From assembly GCA_025928735.1 (NCBI GenBank), contig JAICIW010000006.1, positions 1-18,164 of the forward strand: a stretch of 18,164 nt of DNA, written 5' to 3'. Under the pieces are notes generated by a model. The model was not told the origin of the DNA. It did no database searches and saw nothing but the letters and a program-made list of their open reading frames with translations. The stretch comes from Rhodanobacteraceae bacterium. Lineage in GTDB: Bacteria > Pseudomonadota > Gammaproteobacteria > Xanthomonadales > Rhodanobacteraceae. The translations under genes were made by a program, and so were the position numbers. This document shows positions 1 through 5,770 of this stretch, in pieces (position 1 is the first letter of the stretch; each line of letters begins with the position of its first letter).

Positions 1-1
1 C

Positions 2-37
2 TCGTCCAGCACGCCACCGCCATCCGGCAAGCCCTGA
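2..37 (+). CDS. mlaD: Possible C-terminal tail of MlaD (partial, 5' end outside window)
   Basis: The frame starting at base 2 stays open for 11 codons and ends in TGA at 35-37. It encodes a short Ser/Thr/Pro/Gly-rich tail. mlaD normally lies directly upstream of mlaC in mlaFEDCB operons, and low-complexity tails are common on MlaD proteins. The stop lies 46 bases before the mlaC start, a plausible operon gap. The other plus frames remain open a little longer but then run into or past the mlaC ribosome-binding site. The identity rests on position, not on sequence recognition, because too little of the gene is present. Confidence 0.35.
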   Translation, partial: SSSTPPPSGKP

Positions 38-83
38 CACGTTTTGACCGCGCGGCATTCCGTGAGGTCCGAAGGAGAACGAC

Positions 84-734
84 ATGCTGAAACCATCCAT
101 CCGCTTGCTGATGGCGATGTTGCTGGCACTCGCGTTGGCGGTGCCTGCGCTCGCCGCGGCCGAGCAGACGCCGCAACAGATCGTGCAGTCGATCGCCGAC
201 CAGCTCGGCAACGCCATCCAGGGGCGCCAGGCCGAACTGCACCAGCACCCCGACGAGGTCATCAAGATCATCGATGACACCGTGCTGCCGCACTTCGACA
301 TGGACTATGCGTCGTTGCTGGTGCTGGGTCGCCACGCGCGCGACGCCACGCCGGCGCAACGCGTCGCGTTTGCGCGCGCGTTCTACAAGGCATTGACGCG
401 TCGCTACGCCGAGGGCCTGGTCGCCTATACCCGCGGTTCGGTGAAGGTGCTGCCGGCGCAAGGCGCGCTGGACCAGCGTCGCACCATCGTGCGCACGCAG
501 GTGCTGCTGACCAGCGGCAAGAACCTCTCGGTGGACTACGCGTTTCGCAAGACTTCTTCCGGTGAATGGAAGGCCTACGACGTGATCATCGAAGGCATTT
601 CCTACATCACCAACTATCGCAATCAGGTCGATGCCGAAATCAAGAAGGAAGGCATCGATGGCCTGATCAAGCGCCTGCAGACCGAAGGCGCTGGTGCGAT
701 CGACCAGATGAAGCAGCAGGACGGCGAGCACTGA
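84..734 (+). CDS. mlaC: MlaC, periplasmic phospholipid-binding protein of the Mla pathway
   Basis: This 216-residue protein is the size of MlaC/Ttg2D. MlaC shuttles phospholipid across the periplasm between the outer-membrane MlaA complex and the inner-membrane MlaFEDB transporter. Residues 1-24 are a clear Sec signal peptide: a Lys/Arg N-region, a Leu/Ala-rich core and an Ala-X-Ala cleavage region near residue 24. The mature part shows the family pattern: an N-terminal helix, the segment with 'VLPHFDMDYAS', an Arg/Phe/Ala-rich helix with 'FYKALTRRYAEGL', then beta strands ending with 'YDVIIEGISYITNYRNQ'. The start is supported by the GAAGGAGA Shine-Dalgarno sequence about 6 bases upstream. 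mlaB follows after four bases, so the two genes are almost certainly co-transcribed. Confidence 0.95.
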   Translation: MLKPSIRLLMAMLLALALAVPALAAAEQTPQQIVQSIADQLGNAIQGRQAELHQHPDEVIKIIDDTVLPHFDMDYASLLVLGRHARDATPAQRVAFARAFYKALTRRYAEGLVAYTRGSVKVLPAQGALDQRRTIVRTQVLLTSGKNLSVDYAFRKTSSGEWKAYDVIIEGISYITNYRNQVDAEIKKEGIDGLIKRLQTEGAGAIDQMKQQDGEH

Positions 735-738
735 CGCG

Positions 739-1080
739 ATGCCGCGCGCGGCGACCCGCATCGACACCGTGAGTCTCGGCGAACCCGATCGCGACACGCT
801 GGCGTTGTCGGGTGCCTTGACGTTCGCCACCGCGGCGCGCGCATTCGGCGAGGGCGGCCGCGCATTGGCATCCGGGTCGCAGACGCGGCTCGATCTTGCC
901 GGCGTCACCCGCGCCGACAGCGCGGGACTGGCATGCGTGCTTGCGCTTGCGGCGAACGCAAGCCGCGCCGGCAGGCGCCTGATGGTCGTGCATTGGCCGG
1001 AAGGGCTGCGCGCGTTGGCCGCCGTGTGCGGCGTCGAAGCGCTGCTGGATCGATCGCTGGATCAACCGGCAGCCGTCTGA
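739..1080 (+). CDS. mlaB: MlaB, STAS-domain subunit of the Mla ABC transporter
   Basis: A 113-residue cytoplasmic protein with a single STAS domain. The diagnostic Asp-Ser-x-Gly turn is present at residues 60-63 (context 'RADSAGLACVLALA'), preceded by the strand 'TRLDLAGV' and followed by an amphipathic helix and 'RLMVVHW'. In E. coli MlaB binds the MlaF ATPase and is needed for assembly and activity of the MlaFEDB complex. E. coli has Thr at the turn position where this protein has Ser61. It sits immediately downstream of mlaC, as in the canonical operon. There is no strong Shine-Dalgarno before the ATG, which suggests translational coupling. It ends five bases from the stop codon of the convergent mlaA. 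Confidence 0.85.
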   Translation: MPRAATRIDTVSLGEPDRDTLALSGALTFATAARAFGEGGRALASGSQTRLDLAGVTRADSAGLACVLALAANASRAGRRLMVVHWPEGLRALAAVCGVEALLDRSLDQPAAV

Positions 1081-1085
1081 TCGCT

Positions 1086-2060
1086 TCAGTCGCTGGAACT
1101 TGCTGACGGAGGATCGATGCTGCTTGCCGGGGGCGGCATCGCAGCACTCGACGGCGCGGCAGGCATCGGCGTCGTCGCGCTGCTCGCGGAAGCAGGCGGA
1201 GGCGCGGAGCCGGCCGGCGCAGGCGCGGCATTATTGTCGTTGATGCCGTGCGTCTTCTCGTACTGCTGTTGTTGCTGCAGCAATTGGTCGATGTCGGCGT
1301 CCTGATTCTCGTCGGGGCTGGTGCCCTGCAGCTCCTCGATCGCCGACAGCGGCGGATTGCCGTAGTAGATTTGGTACAGGCGATGCTGCCGGTACGCATC
1401 GCGCACGAACGCGTACGGATCGTACGAGGAATCGATCATCGGATCGATCGGCAGCGCGCTGGCGCGCAGCGTCACGAGATAGGCGGTCGAAGGCAGGTAT
1501 TGTGCGTGCCATTTCAGGTCGTGTTCGCGCGCAAACCAACCCATCGGATCGAAATAGCTGTCCACCGGCAAGCGCCACACGTCGCGCAGCGTGGTCGGGC
1601 CGACGAGCGGCAAGACCATGTACGGGCCTTCCGGCACGCCCCAGTGCGCCAGCGTCACCCCGAAATCGGTGGGGTGCGCGGGCAGCTGCATGTCGCTGGC
1701 CGGATCGAAGAAGCCGAGAAAGCCGACGCTGGTGTTGATGAGGAATCGGCCGGTGGATTGCAACGCCGGCCCGGGACGGCCCTGCAGCACTTCATTGATG
1801 ACGGTTACCGGCGTGCGCAGATTCGAGAAGAAATTGCTGATCAGCACGCGCCCCTTCGGGCCGGTGACCTTCACATAGGCCTTGGCCGCCGGGCGGATCG
1901 CCACCTTGTCCGCAAACCGGTTGAACGCGAACATGTCGCGATTGAAGTGCTGCAGCGGATCGTCATGGCGCGGCGGCGCGACCGCGCAGGCGGCCAGCAC
2001 GCCGGTCAGCGCTGCAACGACAATCGAATGCGCGATGCGAAAGCGGTGGGTACGTGACAT
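1086..2060 (-). CDS. mlaA: MlaA (VacJ) outer-membrane lipoprotein
   Basis: The 324-residue product is an outer-membrane lipoprotein that removes phospholipid from the outer leaflet and passes it to MlaC. The signal peptide ends in a lipobox 'LAAC' with Cys25 as the lipidated residue. Family motifs follow: 'DPLQHFNRDMFAFN' at 34-47, 'FLINTSVGFLGFFDPAS' near 106-122, and 'TDFGVTLAHWGVPEGPY' near 131-147. I place the start at 2060 because the lipoprotein signal begins there; the frame stays open 42 codons further upstream, but those residues would precede the signal peptide. After the MlaA domain comes a run of five Gln (262-266) and a ~47-residue Ala/Pro/Ser tail, longer than in E. coli MlaA (251 residues). 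It converges on mlaB and appears to be transcribed separately from mlaCB. Confidence 0.93.
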   Translation of the reverse strand: MSRTHRFRIAHSIVVAALTGVLAACAVAPPRHDDPLQHFNRDMFAFNRFADKVAIRPAAKAYVKVTGPKGRVLISNFFSNLRTPVTVINEVLQGRPGPALQSTGRFLINTSVGFLGFFDPASDMQLPAHPTDFGVTLAHWGVPEGPYMVLPLVGPTTLRDVWRLPVDSYFDPMGWFAREHDLKWHAQYLPSTAYLVTLRASALPIDPMIDSSYDPYAFVRDAYRQHRLYQIYYGNPPLSAIEELQGTSPDENQDADIDQLLQQQQQYEKTHGINDNNAAPAPAGSAPPPASASSATTPMPAAPSSAAMPPPASSIDPPSASSSD

Positions 2061-2103
2061 GCGTCGTTGAATGCGGTCGAAGGGGGCGTGTTGCAAGCGC
2101 GCA

Positions 2104-2109
2104 ATTCTA
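2104..2109 (-). promoter_or_regulatory. Candidate -10 element for mlaA
   Basis: Read on the minus strand, these six bases are TAGAAT, about 44 bases upstream of the mlaA start, in the AT-richest part of the mlaA-rpoZ divergent region. A weak -35-like TTATTT lies 16 bases further upstream. The match is modest, so it is only a candidate. Confidence 0.3.
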
Positions 2110-2207
2110 AACGCATCGGTCCAAAAAATAACCCATGCAGGAACGACAGGGCAGTCGGCGTTCAGGCGCGACGCGGTGCGGTGCATCGGGCGGTGTGCGG
2201 GGCGGGA

Positions 2208-2235
2208 TCGACAAATGCCGCGCTGCTGCTACAAT
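2208..2235 (+). promoter_or_regulatory. Sigma70 promoter for rpoZ
   Basis: TCGACA at 2208-2213 (5 of 6 to the -35 consensus) and TACAAT at 2230-2235 (5 of 6 to the -10 consensus) are separated by 16 bases. A transcript starting near 2242 would give rpoZ a leader of about 25 bases. This is one of the best promoter matches in the window and means rpoZ need not depend on an upstream gene. Confidence 0.65.
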
Positions 2236-2266
2236 CTGGAAGTTTGCGATACAACTGGAAGCTCAC

Positions 2267-2560
2267 ATGGCACGCATCACCGTGGAAGACTGTCTGAAGG
2301 TGGTCGACAACCGTTTCGAACTGGTCCTGATGGCCACCCGTCGCGCACGCCAGCTCGAAAACGGTGTCGAGGCCACCATCGATCCCGAAAACGACAAGCC
2401 CACCGTGCTGGCGCTGCGTGAAATCGCCGACCGCACCGTCGACATGCCGACCATCGACGAAATCGATCGGGTCGAGCGCGAACGCCGCGACCGCGAAGCG
2501 ATGGAGTGGGCCGCGGCGGAAGTCGACGAAGACATGTCGAAGGGCCTCGACGAGGCCTGA
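2267..2560 (+). CDS. rpoZ: RNA polymerase omega subunit
   Basis: This 97-residue protein is recognised by its N-terminus 'MARITVEDCLKVVDNRFELV' and the segment 'RARQLENG', both highly conserved in gammaproteobacterial omega; E. coli omega is 91 residues. Omega binds the C-terminal part of beta-prime, helps polymerase assembly and forms part of a ppGpp-binding site. The C-terminal third is strongly acidic and Arg-rich and is less conserved. The start is set by family alignment and by the promoter just upstream, although the frame extends further 5'. The Shine-Dalgarno (GGAAG) is weak. The neighbour spoT, encoding the ppGpp enzyme, follows on the same strand, as in many gammaproteobacteria. The usual upstream partner gmk is absent here; mlaA lies divergently instead. 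Confidence 0.96.
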   Translation: MARITVEDCLKVVDNRFELVLMATRRARQLENGVEATIDPENDKPTVLALREIADRTVDMPTIDEIDRVERERRDREAMEWAAAEVDEDMSKGLDEA

Positions 2561-2574
2561 CGGGCGGCGAATTG

Positions 2575-2592
2575 GCGCGGCGGCTGCCGCGC
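2575..2592 (+). terminator. Weak hairpin after rpoZ, possible terminator
   Basis: A perfect 7-bp GC stem (GCGCGGC / GCCGCGC) with a 4-base loop begins 15 bases after the rpoZ stop codon. No T-run follows, so at best it could be a pause or processing site rather than a normal intrinsic terminator. Confidence 0.25.
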
Positions 2593-2948
2593 TCCTGCTC
2601 GTATCCCGACGCCGAAAGTGCACCCGGTTGGCGGGTCGCGGGTTGCATCCGTGAGCAGCCCGACGGGATCGCTCCGAAGGTTTCGACGTCCCTGTCTCGG
2701 TAGCAACGTCCCGCGTCGACTTTCCGACTGCGCTTCTCGCGCCGAGCGGACCGGCCTGATCTCGCACATTCTTGGGTTTGGGCATGTGCGCCGCGCGCGC
2801 CGCTGTGCGCCGCGGCGTCACGCCACGACGCGTGATCGCATCCTGTCGGCCGTCGAAGCAAGGCGGCTCGGTTTGCGCCGTCCCCGCACGAGGGATTCGT
2901 CCGCAAGGCATGCGTGATCGTTGGTGCCAGCGGGCGCAACCGTCTTTG

Positions 2949-2957
2949 TGCTAGCTT
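2949..2957 (+). promoter_or_regulatory. Extended -10-like element ending six bases before the spoT ATG
   Basis: TGCTAGCTT reads as an extended -10 (TG-N-TAGCTT; 4 of 6 to TATAAT). Transcription would begin at or within a base or two of the spoT ATG at 2964, giving a leaderless mRNA. No Shine-Dalgarno lies before that ATG. No good -35 is visible at normal spacing. Confidence 0.4.
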
Positions 2958-2963
2958 GCAGGC

Positions 2964-5144
2964 ATGCGCAAGCGCAACACGAAATCGCAAGCGGTGGCGA
3001 CGAAACGGCCGGCGAACAAGGCTGCCGGCACGAACGGTATCGATGCGCTCGCAACGCTACTTCAGGCGTATCTTCCGCCGGAACAGATCGAGCGTGTGCG
3101 TGGTGCCTACGCGGTCGGCGCGCGCGCGCACGCCAGCCAGAAGCGCAAAAGCGGCGAGCCCTACATCACCCATCCGCTCGCGGTGGCGATGATTCTGGCC
3201 GGGCTGCGCCTCGACGCCGAAACCATCCTCGCGGCAATCCTGCACGACACGCTGGAGGACACCGGCCTCACGCGCGTGCAACTGGAAACAGGCTTCGGCC
3301 CGATCGTCACCGAACTGGTGGACGGCGTCACCAAGCTGGAGCGGGTCGATTTCGCCAGCCGCGTCGAGGCCGATGCGGAGAGCTTCCGCAAGATGCTGCT
3401 GGCGATGGCGCGCGATCTGCGCGTGATCCTGATCAAGCTGGCCGATCGCCTGCACAACATGCGCACGCTATCGGCGATGGCGCCGGATGCGCGCCGCCGG
3501 ATCGCGCGCGAGACGCTGGAAATCTACGCGCCGATCGCGGCACGACTTGGCATGAATGCGATCAAGTCGGAGCTGCAGGACCTCGGTTTCCGCAGCCTGT
3601 ACCCCGACCGTTACAAGATCATCGCTTCACGCATCAAGCGCACGCTGGGAAACCGCCGCGAATCGATGGAACGGATCGAACAGGCACTCGCCCAACGTCT
3701 GGCGTCCGACGGCATTCCGGTGCGCATAGTCAGCCGCATCAAGGCGCCGTACAGCATATGGTCGAAGATGAAGAGCGAGCACAAGACTTTCGATCAGGTC
3801 ATGGATGTCTACGGTTTCCGGCTGGTGACCGACACGGTCGCGCATACCTATCAGGCGCTGGGCTCGGCGCATTCGCTGTTCAAACCTGTGGAAGGCCGCT
3901 TCAAGGACTTCATCGCGATCCCCAAGGCCAATGGCTACCAGTCCCTGCACACGGTGTTGTTCGGGCCATTCGGTGCGCCCATCGAAATCCAGATTCGCAC
4001 CGAGGACATGAACACGGTCGCCGAGCGCGGTGTGGCTGCACACTGGACCTACAAGACCGAGGCCTCGCCTGCCAACAGCGCGCAGTCGCGGGCGCGCGCG
4101 TGGGTGTCCAGCCTCGCCGACACCCAGGCCGCGACGCCGTCTTCGCTGGAGTTCATCGAGAACGTCAAGGTCGATCTGTTTCCGGACGAGGTGTACCTGT
4201 TCACGCCCGCGGGCGACATCCAGGCGCTGCCGAAAAACGCGACCGCGCTGGATCTCGCCTTCGCAGTGCATACCGACGTCGGCATGCACGCGGTGGCGGC
4301 GCGCATCGACGGCAAGCTCGCCTCGCTGCGTTCGCAGCCGGCATCGGGACAGACGGTAGAAGTGATCACCGCGCCGTCGGCCGCGCCCAATCCGCAATGG
4401 CTGGATTTCGCCGTGACCGGCAAGGCGCGCGCGGCGATCCGGCAGTACCTCAAGCGCCTGCAGCACGAAGATGCGATCGACTTCGGCCACCGCATGCTGG
4501 AAAGCGCTCTGGATGCCAAGGGCTCCAGTCTCGACGCGGTGCCGCCGGAAGTGCTGGACCAGTTTCTGGCCGAACACAACCTGCGCCGGCTGGAAGACCT
4601 GCTTTCAGACATCGCGCTGGGCAACCGCATGCCCGACCAGGTCGCGGCGAAGCTCAATGAAATGGGCGGTTCGGTGATCGGCGCGACGCTGCATCGTTCC
4701 GAGAAAATCCGCATCAGCGGCGCCGAGCGCGGCATCCTCAGCTTCGGCAACTGCTGCCATCCCGTGCCGGGCGACGACATCGTGGGTTACCTGTCGCCGG
4801 GCAAGGGCATCGTGGTGCATCGGGTGGAATGCCCCAACGTGGTGGAGCTTTCCAAACTGCCCGAGCGGCGCGTCGAGATCGGCTGGGACAAGGAAGTGCA
4901 GGGCGACTACCGCGCCGAATTGCGCGTGGAGGTCGTCAATCGCCCGGGCGTGCTGGCCACCGTATCGGCCGCGATCGCGGAAGCCGATTCCAACATCGAC
5001 GATGTCCGCTACATCGAGCGCGGCGTGCAGGCGGCGACACTGATCTTCACGATCGAGGTGAAGCACCGCAAGCACCTCGCCGACGTGATGCGCCGCGTGC
5101 GCAACACCAAGGTGGTGAACGGGGTTTACAGGTATCCGTTGTGA
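2964..5144 (+). CDS. spoT: Bifunctional (p)ppGpp synthetase/hydrolase, RelA/SpoT family
   Basis: The 726-residue protein has the full long-RSH architecture. It is a cytoplasmic enzyme that makes and degrades the alarmone (p)ppGpp. The N-terminal HD hydrolase domain keeps its metal and catalytic residues (His70, His94-Asp95, Glu98-Asp99, and 'KLADRLHNMRTL' at 158-169). The synthetase domain contains 'VYGFRLV' and 'KANGYQSLHT'. Its charged signature Arg312-Phe-Lys-Asp315 is the RxKD form typical of bifunctional enzymes rather than the acidic form of synthetase-only RelA. A TGS domain lies near 400-468, a Cys-Cys-His zinc-finger-like segment at 597-599, and an ACT domain near 649-725. Both active sites look intact. 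The ATG has no visible Shine-Dalgarno and lies six bases past a -10-like element. The N-terminal ~25 residues are Lys-rich and unconserved, so a later start is possible. Confidence 0.96.
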   Translation: MRKRNTKSQAVATKRPANKAAGTNGIDALATLLQAYLPPEQIERVRGAYAVGARAHASQKRKSGEPYITHPLAVAMILAGLRLDAETILAAILHDTLEDTGLTRVQLETGFGPIVTELVDGVTKLERVDFASRVEADAESFRKMLLAMARDLRVILIKLADRLHNMRTLSAMAPDARRRIARETLEIYAPIAARLGMNAIKSELQDLGFRSLYPDRYKIIASRIKRTLGNRRESMERIEQALAQRLASDGIPVRIVSRIKAPYSIWSKMKSEHKTFDQVMDVYGFRLVTDTVAHTYQALGSAHSLFKPVEGRFKDFIAIPKANGYQSLHTVLFGPFGAPIEIQIRTEDMNTVAERGVAAHWTYKTEASPANSAQSRARAWVSSLADTQAATPSSLEFIENVKVDLFPDEVYLFTPAGDIQALPKNATALDLAFAVHTDVGMHAVAARIDGKLASLRSQPASGQTVEVITAPSAAPNPQWLDFAVTGKARAAIRQYLKRLQHEDAIDFGHRMLESALDAKGSSLDAVPPEVLDQFLAEHNLRRLEDLLSDIALGNRMPDQVAAKLNEMGGSVIGATLHRSEKIRISGAERGILSFGNCCHPVPGDDIVGYLSPGKGIVVHRVECPNVVELSKLPERRVEIGWDKEVQGDYRAELRVEVVNRPGVLATVSAAIAEADSNIDDVRYIERGVQAATLIFTIEVKHRKHLADVMRRVRNTKVVNGVYRYPL

Positions 5145-5258
5145 TTCGGCCCAACGGAACGTCGCTCGTTTCACTCGCTGTGAAGTCGCGCCTCGGCGCT
5201 GCCAAGAGTCAACATGTGTCGTGGAACTACTCTCACGCATGACCCTCGACCATTTGCA

Positions 5259-5280
5259 GGGCGCGAGGCGCCCGACTTTA
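5259..5280 (+). terminator. Weak candidate terminator after spoT
   Basis: A 6-bp stem GGGCGC / GCGCCC (5259-5264 with 5268-5273) has a 3-base loop and is followed by a loose pyrimidine tract containing TTTA. It lies 115 bases after the spoT stop and just upstream of the ridA promoter candidate. The T-run is poor. Confidence 0.3.
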
Positions 5281-5315
5281 CTCTTCCGCTTTTCGTGTCC
5301 CCGCCTCACCGAAGT

Positions 5316-5321
5316 TACACT
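5316..5321 (+). promoter_or_regulatory. Candidate -10 element for ridA
   Basis: TACACT matches the -10 consensus at 4 of 6 positions and lies 22 bases before the ridA ATG. The -35 is not clear: TCGTGT lies at a 17-base spacing. ridA also has a good Shine-Dalgarno (AAAGGAA), consistent with a short leader. Confidence 0.4.
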
Positions 5322-5343
5322 CGACATTTCAAAAGGAACGTCC

Positions 5344-5730
5344 ATGCCTCGCCAACCGATCCATTCCGATTCCGCGCCGAAGGCCATTGGGCCTTATTCG
5401 CAGGCCGTGCGCGCCGGCAACACGTTGTATTTGTCCGGGCAAACCCCGCTTGATCCCGTAACCGGCGAGATGGTCGCGGGCGGCATCGAGGAGCAAGCCA
5501 CGCGCGTCTTCGAGAACCTGAAGGCCGTGCTGACGGCGGCCGGTGTGACATTCGACGACGTGGTGCGTGTGGCGATCTACATGACCGATCTCGGCAATTT
5601 CGGCTCGGTGAACGAAGTGATGAAGCGCTATTTCCGCGAACCGTATCCGGCGCGCTCGACCATCGGTGTGGCGGCGTTGCCGCGAGGCGCGGCCGTGGAG
5701 ATCGACCTGATCGCGGTGACCGGTGGCTGA
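5344..5730 (+). CDS. ridA: RidA, 2-iminobutanoate/2-iminopropanoate deaminase
   Basis: At 128 residues it equals the usual RidA (YjgF/YER057c/UK114) length. The enzyme hydrolyses reactive enamine/imine intermediates released by PLP enzymes such as threonine dehydratase, protecting other PLP enzymes in the cytoplasm. Family features are visible: 'AIGPYSQAVRAG' at 14-25, 'LYLSGQ' at 28-33, 'NLKAVL' at 58-63, and the active-site segment 'YPARSTIGVAALPRGAAVEI' with Arg104 in the position of the catalytic Arg. The chosen ATG has AAAGGAA about 7 bases upstream and matches the family N-terminus, although the frame is open further 5'. It lies between spoT and recG, an arrangement I associate with Xanthomonadales. 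Confidence 0.95.
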   Translation: MPRQPIHSDSAPKAIGPYSQAVRAGNTLYLSGQTPLDPVTGEMVAGGIEEQATRVFENLKAVLTAAGVTFDDVVRVAIYMTDLGNFGSVNEVMKRYFREPYPARSTIGVAALPRGAAVEIDLIAVTGG

Positions 5731-5758
5731 CTTCGCCCGTCACGCTTGCGCCGTCGGC

Positions 5759-5764
5759 TAATCT
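5759..5764 (+). promoter_or_regulatory. -10-like element ending six bases before the recG GTG
   Basis: TAATCT lies in the 40-base ridA-recG gap with its last base seven positions before the start codon, the same geometry as at spoT. It matches TATAAT at 4 of 6 positions and no clear -35 is visible. recG has no Shine-Dalgarno, so either leaderless transcription or coupling to ridA is possible. Confidence 0.3.
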
Positions 5765-5770
5765 TGCGCG

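Larger units (their letters stand above)
2561..2963 (+). other. 403-bp rpoZ-spoT intergenic region with no convincing gene
   Basis: Several frames are open in both directions, including a 249-codon minus frame continuing through rpoZ. Their products are Arg/Ala-rich with no domain or signal I recognise, as expected of shadow frames in GC-rich DNA. The region holds a 7-bp hairpin just after rpoZ and the spoT -10-like element at its far end. I see no tRNA or recognisable riboswitch. The length is unusual for such a compact locus. Confidence 0.5.

Noticed and set aside
2061..2186. N-terminal extension of mlaA to 2186
   Set aside because: It would place 42 residues before a canonical lipoprotein signal peptide, which must be N-terminal for export.
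2162..2911. 249-codon minus-strand frame through rpoZ and the rpoZ-spoT gap
   Set aside because: It is antisense to rpoZ over much of its length and Arg/Ala/Pro-rich; no start signal or domain supports it.
3627..4577. 316-codon minus-strand frame inside spoT
   Set aside because: Antisense shadow of the synthetase, TGS and helical regions; no independent evidence.
2921..4660. Long plus-strand frame (579 codons) overlapping spoT
   Set aside because: It lies in another frame of spoT; its product is Arg/His/Gly-rich with no recognisable domain, while the spoT frame has all catalytic motifs.
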